A DNA stretch of 64,000 nt from Holacanthus passer. Its lineage: Eukaryota; Chordata; Actinopteri; Pomacanthidae. A program made the position numbers and the translations under genes. Location: assembly GCA_025331565.1 (NCBI GenBank), contig JAFREQ010000008.1:62001-126000 (forward strand), in the 5' to 3' direction. Shown here one piece after another: positions 25,601-39,300 of the stretch. Numbering within the stretch: position 1 is the stretch's first letter; every line of letters begins with the position of its first letter. The notes beneath the pieces were generated by a model, which saw only the letters and a list, made by a program, of their open reading frames with translations, made no database searches and was not told the origin of the DNA.

Positions 25601-28600
25601 GTTTGTGCAAAGTCTGATATTGACTGATTTTTGCAGCACAACCAGGTTCTGTGTTTAACCTGCACAACTCGAGGGAAACTTTTTGTGTATCCATGTGATT
25701 CTGGGAGGATTTCTGATGGATTTTGTCCAAGGGTTATTTAAAGGCTCGGACCCATAAGGCCCACGTGGGCACAGTCCAACAGGTGGGCTCACCACCTGTA
25801 AGGACGGGGTGACGCTCTGGCATACTGCCAGCTGAGAAGTGAGAAACAGCAGGGGATCTCGGCGGCTTGAACCCCATCAAATTATTTTTTCGGAAGCGTA
25901 TGAAGTGACTCAGTGCTGGCAAAAATCCCAAAAAGATTTCATTCTCTGTAAAACACATCAGACTAATTGAATATTTGCACACAATGGCTCCACTCTCGCC
26001 CCACCACTCACATACCCTGGATAAATATATGAATTTATCACCAGCTAATGATGTCTTATTATACAAAGATCAGCTGCGGCCTGAATCTCAGCTGTGAGAA
26101 AAACAAGGTTTCTGTTACTGTACCTCTGCTTAGTTGAAAGAGATAATATTTCCCCATTTCCCAATTAGGATCACATTTTCCCAGAACTTGTGTTGCTTAA
26201 TTGCAAAGAGTTTGAAGTTTCAAATTATTCTCCTTCTTTTGGCAGGTTTAAAAGATCAAGAGCTATTTCTGGATATTCAAGAATATAGTGTTAAATTCCT
26301 TCCTCAGCCATCAAGGCAAACATTAGACAGAGATGTTTTGCAAGTTTTATGTGTGTGGACTGAAAAAAACCCCATTAAACTTAATTATAAACGCTGCAAA
26401 AAGTATCTCTCAAAGTATCTGTTACATATAAGAATCATCAGTGATAAATCTAGTTGCTTTAAAATGAACTGTTGTTGTAAAGCACATGGAGCCTTGAGGA
26501 CACAACATGCCTGCTTGGTCTTAAGCACAGATTTACACACTTACACACTCTCCCCATTTGACCTTTAAGTTCTGAATTTGCTGCGATAAAGTGTTTTGCT
26601 GCGACAGATACAAAAGCACCTGCTGGGAAATGTTCTCATCTCGCTCTCCCTCGATTATGCATCGCTGTCTCTTTCTTTGCAATCAGACACAAACTCTCTT
26701 CTCATCTGTCCTGTCTCCAACCACACAGACCTCAACACACTATAAACAATCTCAAACTCTCATCCATTGCATTCAACTTTTCCTCAGCACCCAGGGACTT
26801 TATATTCTGATCTATGTTACATCATCACGAACAACCGTCGTCTCATATCACAGTTTATCTCCTGTATTCAACTTCCCACTGTCATCCTACTGAGTCTCCA
26901 AAGTGTGATCCAGAAACCTGAAGCAGGCAACATTATAATGAATATGAATATAACATTAACTACAAACGTCACAGACACTTACATTTATGCATCAATCCCC
27001 TTTAAAGAGGTGCGTCTACTTCATTATACATCCTGTAGCATTTAATGCAAGTCAAGCACTGCTACACACTAACATGCCAGCAAATATTTAACTGACAGCA
27101 GTGCACAGGAGGTTTTTTTGTAATATATTATGGATGATGAAAATAAATATTTAACCAGCTGTGAACTGTGCTGATCTGATCTCAGACAGATATTTGAGCC
27201 TCGACGTTATGAAATTATTCAGGTTACTGCCACATGTGATCAACGGCAGGTTCTCACCGCTGCTGCAAACTGTTCTATCAACACTGATTCAAGGCAAACA
27301 TGTTATTATAAGTTTTGCTTTCTTTATATTTTACTCCCTGTTTCTGCAAACATGAGCTGCTGGTGAATTTTATGCTATGTAATGCATCACTCAGTCCAAG
27401 AGAAGAAGAAGAGCAGGACAAACAAGAAAGTCAAAGAGGCATAAAGAAAGAGGTAGAGCAAATGGAAAGTGTGTGAAAACATACAATCATTACACAATAT
27501 TGGAATAAAGGAAAAAACATCTGAAAGCTGTGACATACTGCATCAGATAGGCCACAGTATACTGCAATCAAACTGTCTGACACCACCTGACATTTTCTCA
27601 CCCACAACTTTCCACTGAAAAGGTTTTCAACACTTCTTGCACCTTTTCAAAACTTTGAATTCAACCCGTCTGCATAACAACATCAGACATGACTTTCCAT
27701 TTTAAACAGCTGCCATTCTCATCAGGTGAAGATGCTCTGGTGATGGGTGAGGTGTCCACAGGCTGCAGACTGGAGGGACAGCTCAGGTTTAAAGACAGTG
27801 GCATCACAGTGCCGACCATAAAAGACGTTTCCGTACAGGGAAGGTGGACTTGGCAGTGCATGTGTCTGTGTGCGTCAGCAGGTTACCTGAGGTGGGCGAC
27901 TTGCTTCTCTCCATGTCGATGGATTGCTGGTTGTCAGAGAGTTCAGTAAGGCCTGCCGCAGCCAATGGCAGCCGAGCAGAAGAGAAAGTAGAGCACACAC
28001 TCTGTCAGATTATTTTAACCTTGTCGGATGTACAGATTTAACAGAAGTCAACTTGGATGATGTCAGCCACGCAGACTCCAGAGAGAGAGCTTAGACAGTA
28101 CAGTTTATCAGCAATTATCATCTCTGATAAACTGCAAAATCAATTCCTTATTTATTATTTGCAAAGGTCTGATTTTATGGGGATAAAGGTCTTTACTAAT
28201 ATTTGACATTTGCTTCCCCTCCTTCAATTTGTTTTCCAAGAGCAGAGTGGCTGAAACCTGATGTGACCTGCACTACAATCTGTTCAATATATATATATAT
28301 AATCTTTTACTTTGAATTTCAAACCAGATTGCATTAAAAAGTCAACATGGCCATAGTTTGCCATCTGCAGTGTGTAGTGCAGATCTCATGATAAAGTGTC
28401 ATAAACAATCAAAATATAAAACAGAACAAGACGCAAACTTGATCAGGATCTGATCAAATCTGATCACATGCACCAAGCACAGGCCAGAATGAGAAGTCTC
28501 CCTTTTTAAAAAACCAAATGCTGAAATTTCTAATTCTTCATCGTTTGAGTCTGACTACAAATGTGGGGTGTTTAAGCCGTGTTCATTATGGCTTCATTAA

Positions 28601-31600
28601 CAGCCTCACTGAGTCGTCACAGTTCGAAACATTTTGATTAATTTAATTATTTCTCTTCCGTCAAAGTTTCCAGCAAAAGTTCTTAATGCAAATTTCCCTT
28701 CATTCATTTACACTGGCTTTACAAATGATTGAAGACACTGAAAAGGACTGTGATTAAAACCTTCATGGCTGTATGAAATTAAGAATTCCTTTGTAATCAT
28801 TAACTAATGGTGCGCATTTTAGTTTCTCTGGGCCCAAAGGATGAACAAGGCTTTATTCACCCCACTAAGTATGCATCAGTTAAAATATACATCACATGGA
28901 TCATATAATATTTATAGGTGCCCTTACTTAACAGATTCAAAGGAGTGGCTCTCTTTCTGCAAAGGACATACTGTTGGACATGACTGGAATAGGGCAGTTC
29001 TGTTTTATGTGGCAAAGCACAGACCACTTTCCAATCGTCTCTTTGGGTCGTTCCTTTGCTTTAAGTCCACATCATCCCTTCCCAGTCTTTACCAACCCTG
29101 TTGTCCTATAGGTTAGACCAAAACACTGCCCCAACCCCCCTCCACCCCACCCCACCCTGCACACAAACACAGTCCCCCAGCCTTCAGGAAGGCTCGACTT
29201 ACTCTGATAGGATGTACGGATCCTTTTCTTTGAATCTGAATAAAAGTTAGACAGGCCACGCATGCAAAACTCTGTCAGGCAGGCCCGCATGCCCCCACCA
29301 GCAGCCACAGAGTCACCAAGAGGTGGGAGGAGGAGAGGGAAGGAAGGAGGGGTGGAAAGGATGGAGGGTCAGAGGAAAGAGTGAGAAGGACGGGAGGGAG
29401 GGAAAGAAGAAGAAAAAGAGGCAGAGTGGTGAAAGGAGAGCAAAGAAAGAAGGTAGGGGAAAGTAAGAGAGGAAGGAGGGATGGGGAGGGAAGTGAGTTA
29501 AGAAATGTTAGGATGGAGGGAAGGGAGGGGAGGAAAAAGGAGGGAAGGGGGAGAGAAAAGAACAAACAGGCTTAGAGTGGAAAAGAAAGTGAGAGCAAGC
29601 AGCAACCGAGTTAGTGTCAGGGGAGGACAGAAAACTGCTGCTGCTGTTAACGCTGATGTGATCGATCATTGACACAAACTACTACATCACTGACAAAGCA
29701 GCATCAGAATAAATCTCTCGTTGCATCAAATAATCGCTTCACATTGCATTTTCTTTACATACTTTTTGCCATAGGCCTACTGTCCTAACATGTTCAGCCT
29801 GGCATTAATAATGCATCACACTATAGCGAGATAAACACACCTAACATGATCAATAATTAAGCATCATTTTGTGGAATGAATATGCTAAGTTTGATTTGAC
29901 AGATATATATATATAGTACACACATACACATATGTGTGGTGACAACAGCTAAAAATGTTGTGGAGGGACAGAGAAATATGTTCTAAAAAGAGACGAGTTT
30001 AAAGATTTAGTTTGGTTTAGCTTTTGCAATGTATTTCATTTGGCCTTTTGACTGTGTTAACTCCAGCATAGAAAGTACTGGAGATCATAACACCACCACC
30101 CGGGGTACAGAAAAAAGGCCACCGTTCCCCCGTTTTTATTTTTACTTCCGTCTCCAAATTGATTTTAAAGACCCGACACAGAAAGACTTTTACAAAACAG
30201 GAAGTTCGGAGCCATTTTCAACAAAGTGCTGCGGTAGTCAATAAAAGCACTTATGCAACAGCGAATGAAAAGAGCTGCCCAAAGTCATCCCTCCGTCTAC
30301 CTTGATTTTCCCTTTCAAACAAGTCCTGAATACAGGTAAAGCATTTTCAGCTATACGTGTGGGAATTATGTAATAAGAAAGCTCAGTACTTTAAATTGCT
30401 TAAAGGACCTTAGACATTTAAAATATTAAACCCCTGGAGCTGCTAGGCCCTAAAATCCAAAGGTGAGAGTGAGGTGAGATATTTTAGACAATAATTTCCG
30501 GACGTCGGGGCTGGATATCTTTAGGTATAATCAGTAGGCGAGTATAAAAAGATCAGTGGCAGAGAAAAGGGAGGCAGGAGTCAGGAAGTACGACGAGACC
30601 TCTGTGGCTTTTTGACTACACTCAAGCAAGGACTAAAAACAGAAAGGACAGAGAAATCAGACGACAACATGCATAATAATGCCAACGTGGAATGACACGC
30701 AGTCTGTTAACATGCACTTCATATCATAGTGCAGGTGTGTGACAGGCAGACTGAGATGGACGGGTGTTTTTGTCCTAGTGTGTTATTGTGTGAGAGAAAA
30801 AGAGCAAAGAGAGGACAGCGACATGGTTGGACTGATACAAGATTTGAATTCTGATAATGATGCCTACAACTTTGAATTTTACTTGTTGATGGATTATATT
30901 TTGTGCATATAGTCAGTATCTCTAAATTTAACCCCTTCAGCTTATTCTAAATACTTATGTATGTTTGGTATTTATTTCTACAAGGGTACAAAAAAAAAAC
31001 AATTCTCTTACAGCTTTTAGACATTAACAATAAAACTGAGTCAGTGTTTTTCACATTCTTTACATAAAGAAGTAAAACAGAAATACTGCAGAGTAAACCT
31101 ACTGTCCTGCATACGAACATTTGCTTAAGTAAAAGCATTGAAGTACAACAGAATGTACTTTAGCATCAAAAGTAAAACTTAACACTTAAATTATCAAAAG
31201 TACAAGTATGCAGCCAGTCAGAGCTATATCATTATATATTTTATATTATATTATTCGATTTTCTATTGCTAATATATTAATGAGTAATATAAGCTTTAAT
31301 GTCGTAGCTGCTGGAAGTGAACTTTAACTACCTTACACTACTGTTTGTCCAGTTTCAACTGTAACAATATTAAATATTAATTTTCTTATATTAGTATCAT
31401 AAGAAAGTGCCTGACATGTATTCCTACAGTAAGCACTACACTTGTACTTAGTTCCTTTCCACTACTGACAACAGCGTAATAATAATAATAAAAGATATAA
31501 TTTTACCCTCGTGTGGAATCTGGTCAAAATGTTCCTAATGTGCAGGGGAAGCCATTAACCTGATTAAATGATATTGATCAGGTTAAGAGCTTGGTATTGA

Positions 31601-34600
31601 TCAATTATACGGGAAATATAATTAAACCAGGTTCATCATTGATGCAGATTATTCATTAAAAAGGAAGATCAGATTAGTCTGATAGATCAGTCTAACCTGA
31701 GAGGGAAGAACAGAAGAAGAAGAAGATAGAAAGAAGCAACAGAGACAGACGGAGAGAGAGCAGATGATAGTCCAGATGTTATGACTACATTACTGACACC
31801 TTATTGTGTGGCTGCACAGTGAGTGTTAGTTGTGTACGTGCACATGTATGTGTGTGTGTCAGGCTCCCACAGGTGTGTGTGTGCGTGTGCTACCTGAGGT
31901 GGACTGTCGGTTCCTGCGGGGGGAGCGAGTAAGGCGCTGGTAGGGGTCGGCGGCTCCGTACAGATCCAGTGTCGACATACACAACAGGATGGTTTTCTGC
32001 AAGTAGTCCACCACCGCTAGGCCATTACAGTTCCCAAACGCCAAACTGGACACACACAAACACAGCAAGGAGGCACGTGCACATGCACAGACACACACAG
32101 ACATTTGCATTTACATGGAGGAGAAAGATTGTTATTCAGCTGAGACATTTACACCGTTGACAGATTTATTTCACCAGGTTATTCTCACTGACATTAAAGG
32201 TGCTGCATGTGGCACTATCAAACACTGTCAAATTAACTGTGACATTTTGGGGTAATTACTGTCAACAATAGCCCGTCTTTATCTCACAGTGCTATTGCTG
32301 CTGTTTTTGAATATTAATACCAGATTTCCCATAAGCCTCGTTGCCACCTGCTTCCCCTGGCAGCATTAGATCCCTCTGGCTTAACTGATCAAGAGAAACT
32401 TCTTGGCAGTAATTTTTCTATTTGTCTTTGTACAAAAGATGTTACAGCTGAAAAGGCACGAACCAGAATTAAACACAATTCATTACAAATCTTTCAATTC
32501 AGCAATCAGGAAACTAATACTAAATAAGAACAGCAAATAGACAAATGTCACTTAAAGTTGTCCATCATTTCTCTCCCATATCCATAATACGTCGGGCTCG
32601 GTTTACGTTACTGTCACATATCGTTCAGGTTGTGACAACAGCATCCACAGTGTTGTGTCTAATTTGGGAAATTGTTTGAAAGAGCTGCTTGTCATGTTCT
32701 CTATGTAAACAACAATTTCAATATCACAAACACAATTATGCTTTTGAAAACTACAGAACAAGTGCAAAGGCAGCTGTGTCCAAACCCCGTCCTTATCCAG
32801 AACGAGAGACACTTAAACACAGCCTGAGCCTCACAACACCAGCAAAGCAGACACGACCAGGAAACCACGACATTTACAGATCAAAGTTAAGGCTCGACAG
32901 CAGAAGAGAAATGGTGGCGAAGAAAAGAGTCCTGTCTGTGTTAACGTGGTCATAAAGGGCGTAATAGCAACTCATAATAATCCTCACAATTTCAGAATGT
33001 TAAAGGAATTCAATCAGTCGAATGCAAACAGGATTATTACCTTCATTAATCCGACATACGTGCAGCGTTCGGTCTCTTTATGCACATTTATAAATGGTGC
33101 AAACAACCTCAGTAAGACTTAAATAAATAGAAGTGAATCTGTTCTTTCATATCATGAAGACGAGCAGAGGAAACAGCCTTGTGTCTTTGTGATGACTTTA
33201 ATAAAGTGTAGAGACTTTAATGTTGCAGTGATTTATTACTGTCACCACTTTAGCAGATGTCAGTGAGGTAGAGATATTATATTCTGCTTGCATCAATAAT
33301 CATTACTGTAATGCATGTACAGCACATACTACAGTTAAGTATAAAGAAACAGGAATATTTTATGTTCTTTGTATGTGGGTCTAAATGTGATTCTCTGTGT
33401 GTTTTCATTAGTAAGGAGGGAGAAGGTAAAAAAAAGAATAAAACAAAATAAACCAATTTCCTGCAATTCTACTCAAGCTGTGAGAAGCTTTAGAGGCGAG
33501 AGGGAAATGACGGACCTGCCTTGACCCATAAAGATCTTTTTGAAAAGAGCTGTGATTTTATTGGTTTCTGCCAAAGGAAATTCTTCAGAAAAAAAAAGTG
33601 TGCTTAAAGCACTCTGGGGCTCAGGAAAAGTGAAATATATAAAAAAGTGTCAAGCATTACTCAAGTCGATGTCAGGTACTTTACAAAATATTACAATTAT
33701 GTGATGGTCTAATCAATCTAAAACAAAAGAAAGAAGACACAAGGTATGACTTGTTAGATCAGAAATGGCCTGGTCCAGTCTCAGGGGTCCATTATGTTGA
33801 AATTAAATTTGGCCACTTCTGACTGCACTGTAGATGAAAGTCCACTCATGGGCATTTTAGGGTCATAAACCTGCTTCGCCTGTGTGAACACATTAGTTCT
33901 GACCGTGCTATACTGTAAGTGTGGTGCTGAATATGGCACGCCATAGTCCCTGACCCTACATCCCATTCAAGGATCCAAATTATAATGCCCTCACTTTTCA
34001 TAAGCCCTCACTATTTTTCATAAATACATAAACGCAGACATATACAAGTGACATTATCTTCAGGTGTGTGCAGCTCTTCCAGCATGTACAATAACACACT
34101 TACACACTGAGACGACAGACTGGCCTGTTCAACCTTCCAGCTCTGTGTATCTCTCTGCTACAGCTGCTGACAACAGCTATTCGACCACCACTCTTTGAAT
34201 TCACTGTCACAGCTACCAACCACAGAAAATATGATGTTGTGTTCTGATTGACTGGCACGTGTTAAATTTGTATGTCAAGACACCTCAGCTGAAAGACTGT
34301 TTTTTGTGCTCAACAGTATATTAACAGTAGGCAGTAATTGCAACAAGTCCTGACAAATTTATTATAGTATTGCTAACTACTGCTGGTAACTTCTATTCAT
34401 TGGTCTGCAACCATGGATGGTTAGTTAACCTAGTGTGTCTACAATACTCCAGAACAATCAACACATATAAATGGAGAGTCAGGCCAGTGGAGACACAGAT
34501 GCACACAGACAGATGGGAAGATCTATGCATACACACACGCATGCTGTGTGCTCTTTAGAGTCAGTGTGTTAGATGATTTCTGGAGCTTTAAGTTTACACC

Positions 34601-36268
34601 ACTGTGCATGCAATTCCTCTTTCATAAACAGAACTGTCTGCTGCTTAGCTAGTTTAAACCTGTGATGTAAACAGCCATTTACAATTCATCTGCTGTCCAC
34701 AGGTGTTTCCTCTTTGTCTGTAGTCAATCTGTGCAAACTCCTCTCAACTATAGCAGATTAGCTAGATTAGCTGTCCTGAGCGCAGACTAGCAAAGACATG
34801 GAACAGATCAGCACCATGGATAAATGATGGACAAATGCCTTGTCCATATTCCCAACCTGGACAGAGACATTAACACAGATGGTTCAGTGGACCAGCTGAC
34901 AGACAGACTGCCATGCATCTGCAGACTTACAGGCCATAGGCAGAGTTGATGTCCAGGCTGGTGATCTGTTGTGGAGGTTCTCCATCTACCCACAGCAGCT
35001 GGATGACCAGCTCCGCCTGGTAGCCAGGAGGGACCCGAACCATCCGGTCCTTCACCCTGAAACACACGTAAAGACAGGTTTCGAGTACTGTGTAAATTAT
35101 TGTACAGTACTTATTGAGAAAGAGACACAGAACCATGTTTGATTCCATCGTGATAATTCACTGGAAAAGTGCCAAGAACTATCAGCTAAATAACTGGCTA
35201 GAGAATTAAATTTTATCTTGACAGAAGTTTGTTGTTCTCCTGTTACAAGTTATATGATGTTTATTTTTTATATTGTTTGTCTACCTGATTAAAATCCTAA
35301 CAACACATGACAGAGTGTCTTCATCACTAACTTGTTCCACCAATACACCAACAATTGCACATTAGTATTATGTTTTAATCAACACTACAAAACCCAATGA
35401 TTTTTTTAAGACAGATATTTGTTGTTATTTGATGCAGATAAACTGGTTTGTGTGAGGAGATCTTACTTAAGGCAGGGGATGCTGTCTTTGATCCCCTCAG
35501 GTGTCCCACCTCCGGGGCTGGCTGGGTGTTGGTGGTGGGGCTGGGGTGAGTGGGAGCCGGGCTCTGAGAAGCAGGGATTGTTTTCATTCTCGGATGGAGA
35601 GATGACGTCTTCCGTCTCACACTGTAGGCGCACCTCCAGCGACTGGTATGAGCAGAAAAGCAGGTGTTCACATGCATTCCTAATAACGCACCTTATCACT
35701 CCTTTTATTTTGATTCACTCACCACTATCTGAGTGTTGGCGTCATATTTGCTGAAGCGATACAGGATGATGTGGGCTGAGATGCCAACCACGCAGAAGAT
35801 GCGACTGTGGGGGCACCAGCTGACCATCTGAATAGCAAAGGGGTCTTCCTCCACCAACTCGGCCGCCCGGCCTTCGCCCGGCTTTGGCTTCTCAAACACT
35901 TTGGAGGTCTTCAGCTTGTACAACATCTGTAGTGTAACTGGGTAGAGAAAATACTGTAAATGCACAATATTCTGTAAATAGCAGTGATGTGTGGGCTGAC
36001 CCACAGCCAGCAGGTCCTGTGGGTTGACCTGCGAGTCGGGTGGATTCGGGCAGGTCAAAAAGTGACAAAGCAGCATTCTGAGTAAGTTATTAATAACCTA
36101 CTGAAACACTGTGGGCAGTCTCTCTCTCTCTCTCTCTCTCTCTCAAACACAAACACACACACAAGCAGCTTTATCATTAATTTGCAAATGTGGTTTTGGC
36201 GTTTCAGAGTTTTCACTGTTAAGATGTGAAGGATGCATTGTTTGTTTGTGTGCATGTGTGTGTGTGTC

Positions 36269-36304
<36 letters not shown>

Positions 36305-39300
36305 GCTCAAAGTTCAAGTCTTAAGGGTGTCTTGTTTTGCTGTTATTCAACAATAAAGAACACAGTTTGGACCAATTTGTCTCTTTGTTCAGCCTTGATC
36401 CTCTCGCCACTGTGGGCGGGGGACAATGAGAGCGCTCTGTTCAGCTCCCTCGCTGCTCACAGAGGCAGGATCAGCACTATGGAGACTTCTGTGGCGCTCA
36501 GTCCCGACAGCCGTGCTACTATAATGCATAAAGTCGGTCTGAGGGTCAGGTCGGGTTCGTGAGCTTGATCGGTGCATATTTTTGCTGCTGAGGTGCTGAT
36601 TGTCACTTATAACAAGTCAAGTGGGTGCAAGGATTAAAAAACCCTGAGCTGCATATCACTAGTAAAAGGCAACAGGTATACTGAGAAAAGTAAACAGCTG
36701 AAGCCAGGAGAGAAAGTATCTACACAATGAAGGAATATGTCGTTCAGAGCAGTATCGTGTGACTGTAGTGTTTCACAGTGGATTTCAATGATATCGATGG
36801 ATAAGCTTTACGAACTTATATGCAGGATGAATTCATTGTTGGTTTTGGCCATTTTTATGATCATAATAAAAAAGATAAAATAGCAACAGGCTCATTCTTC
36901 AAAGCTCCATCGTCCGCCTTTGGATTCACTTTGCAGAGGAATTTACATCTCGCTATTCTCCACCATCCAGACAACAAAACTGTTTTATATTGTAAGTTTT
37001 GTCTCCACTCATTCAACTGGTCAATTTATCAATAAATAAATAAATAAATACAAAAATAAATAAAATATGCTCCCTCATTGTTAGTGTTTTGTGTGCTGGG
37101 TCTTTAGCGTGTCCCCATCTGTGAATGTGACTCGTTTGTTGTGGAGCATCTCACATCACAATGGTGCTATTAATTTACTTTGAGTTCAGAGCCCATGGCC
37201 AATCTGTAATTACTCACCATGGAATTCATGAAAGTAAAATGGCGTTTATTCGAGCGTGTAACAAAACGACTAGAGCAAAACATATCATTTCTTAGAGAGT
37301 GGACTTACTTGCAGATGCGTCCCAGAACTTAATTGATCCGTCAGCATGTCTGAAAAAAAAAGAAAGGGAATTAAGATGAAATGGCGGCACAGACAAAAAT
37401 CAAAAACCCAAATCAATGAACACCTAATATAAATCACAGTTATCTGGTCCTGTCATGAGTGAGGACTAGTGGTCACCATTTGTTTGGAGATGTATTACAG
37501 TCAATATTCCTGACGTACCCTGTGATGATTATCTCTGGGTAGGTGTGGGAGCCTAACGTCCATGTTCCTCCACTGATTGGCCACTCCTGACAGAGAGAGC
37601 GTTGATTATTTTAAAAACCCAATCACATCATCTAAAGTTTTTCTCCCGCTGGTGTCTGTCTGTTAGATTTCATTTTATTCCACAAACACGTTTTCATCCT
37701 CAAATACAAACTCTGCTGATTAAAATGACTCATGTCGTTAATGATAACCCATAATTTGCCCCAAGTTCAGAGCAGTGATTATTTTGTGAAGCTGATTTTT
37801 TTTTTTATTTTCATAAATTCACATTCACAAAACAGTTGGTAACATCGAGAGACCAAACAAAAGTGTTCTGTTTCTTATAAAAGTGACAAAGTAGTGGTTT
37901 ACACACCATCATACAAACAACTTTATTATTTTTTTCTTTCAACAAGGTACAAAGAAATCGCTTTGAAAACATTAATTAAGATTTTTTTCTTAAACCTTTG
38001 CAACAGACATTGAAAGCTGAATTAATTACCAAACATGGCTGAAACTGGCAAAAAAAAAAAAAAGACATCACAAAATGAAAGTATTCCTCCCTCATATTTT
38101 CCCCATCCTACCTTTTGGCTGTAGCCGGTCTTCTTGTGTTTCGCTCCTATGGAGTAGAGGATGGGGATGATGTCGGGCGGACACTCTGCAAAATAGGCTG
38201 TGCAGGTAACAGGAGACTCGTGGACGTCCATGGGGTAAGGGTTCTCAAAGACGGGGAAGCTGCAAGATACATGTATATGATGAGCTATAGTAGAACTTAA
38301 AGCACTGTCGAGTCATCGCGAAATAACATCAAGGAGATACGTACTTGATCTGTTTGCATGTACACTACATCGTTCAGTTAAATCAGAATAACACCCATTA
38401 AGGTTGCATCTTTATCTGGAGGATTGTCATTATTAAAATGTATGATCGTTTGCCAAATATCCTCTTTATCTATATTCTGCCTTATTGTCATTACTTATAT
38501 ATATTTAATCAGATCGCAGGTGAGGTGAAAATGGCTCTGCTGTGCCGGCATGAAAATATGGCTGAAAGATTTGTACTGCTGTACCATATGTAAAGATTAC
38601 ATTTCAAATACTAATTATTCCTCTATGAGTAAACTTGGGTATGAGTGTGAATGTACATGCTGTGTATCAGCTATCAGATCTATCCCCCTGGGTCCAGGCC
38701 CATTTATAATGAACAATTTGAACATAATTAGCAGCTAATCAATGAGCTGACAATGTCAACAAAGACAATCGGGACAAGTTAAAACTCCATTAAGCCTTAT
38801 CAGGAGATATTTATATCTAACAGCTTTAATGAGGTAACCTGATTAACTAGGTTACCTCATTCCTACCCTTCCCCTCGTAGGCCTAATTTATCGTGTCTCG
38901 CTGCTCTCCACATGTATTCCCTGGCCTCAGGTGTCTGTCAAATCTGCACCACATCACCACCTTTCACCTTCACCTCCATTCCCTGCAATATAGTGATAAC
39001 AAGGGCGTTTAACTGGAGAGGGAGCGTTTTCACACTGAGAGCTTGTCTTTATTGAAAGGACAACATCTGGAGTCTCTTTCTCCCTGAAGTGTAGATTAAA
39101 GTGAAGCCGGTTTGTTCTTTCATTTTGTCATTGACTGTGATTGGATTTGACTTATGGATGAATGTAGTGTTTTCCTCTGAGGTGATGCCAGGTGATGTCA
39201 TCTCATGCTGAAAGTTGACGTGTGACGATGAGACTCTCATTTCGCTCTCAGTCACGTGCAGGTTCGCTGCTGGAAGGTGCGTTGATAGATATGAAACACG

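Larger units (their letters stand above)
18424..27886 (-). other. stxbp5l: intron 17, about 9.5 kb, with candidate cassette
   Basis: The longest gap in the coding model. Besides the candidate 60-base cassette (22295-22354) it contains an AAT repeat (18479-18500), a GT repeat (19612-19643), a T run (20210-20233), a known-type fish repeat (20530-20825), a run of 12 C (24601-24612) and a SINE-like fish repeat (25152-25285). A GC-richer patch at 21190-21490 is open on both strands but unlike any protein I know. Other open frames (for example 26134-26568 plus strand) look like chance. Confidence 0.8.
35982..36661. mobile_element. hAT-like non-autonomous DNA transposon with 8-bp target duplication
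   Basis: The left terminus CAGTGATGTGTGGGCTGACC and the right terminus (reverse complement TAGTGATATGCAGCTCAGGG) form an imperfect inverted repeat with the CAGTG(A)TG start typical of hAT elements. Flanks GTAAATAG (35974-35981) and GTAAAAGG (36662-36669) agree at six of eight positions, as expected of an aged 8-bp target duplication. Subterminal GGGTC/GGGTCGGGTT-type words occur at both ends. It has no transposase frame and contains a TC and a GA microsatellite. Confidence 0.8.
35938..37308 (-). other. stxbp5l: intron 11
   Basis: Half of this intron is the hAT-like element (35982-36661). The rest includes an AAAT repeat (37031-37050). The short frame at 36820-37035 has no homology. Confidence 0.85.

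Noticed and set aside
26134..26568. 144-codon plus-strand frame in intron 17
   Set aside because: AT-rich, no recognisable motif, no splice or promoter context. Length is within what chance gives in 64 kb.
29235..29271. Starting exon 16 at 29235 (33-base exon)
   Set aside because: This would drop FCMRGLSNFYS, a word I recall from vertebrate tomosyn-2. The outer acceptor keeps frame and homology, so the inner one is kept only as a possible alternative.
36820..37035. 71-codon plus-strand frame in intron 11
   Set aside because: No homology, runs into the AAAT repeat, and lies antisense to the gene's intron without other support.
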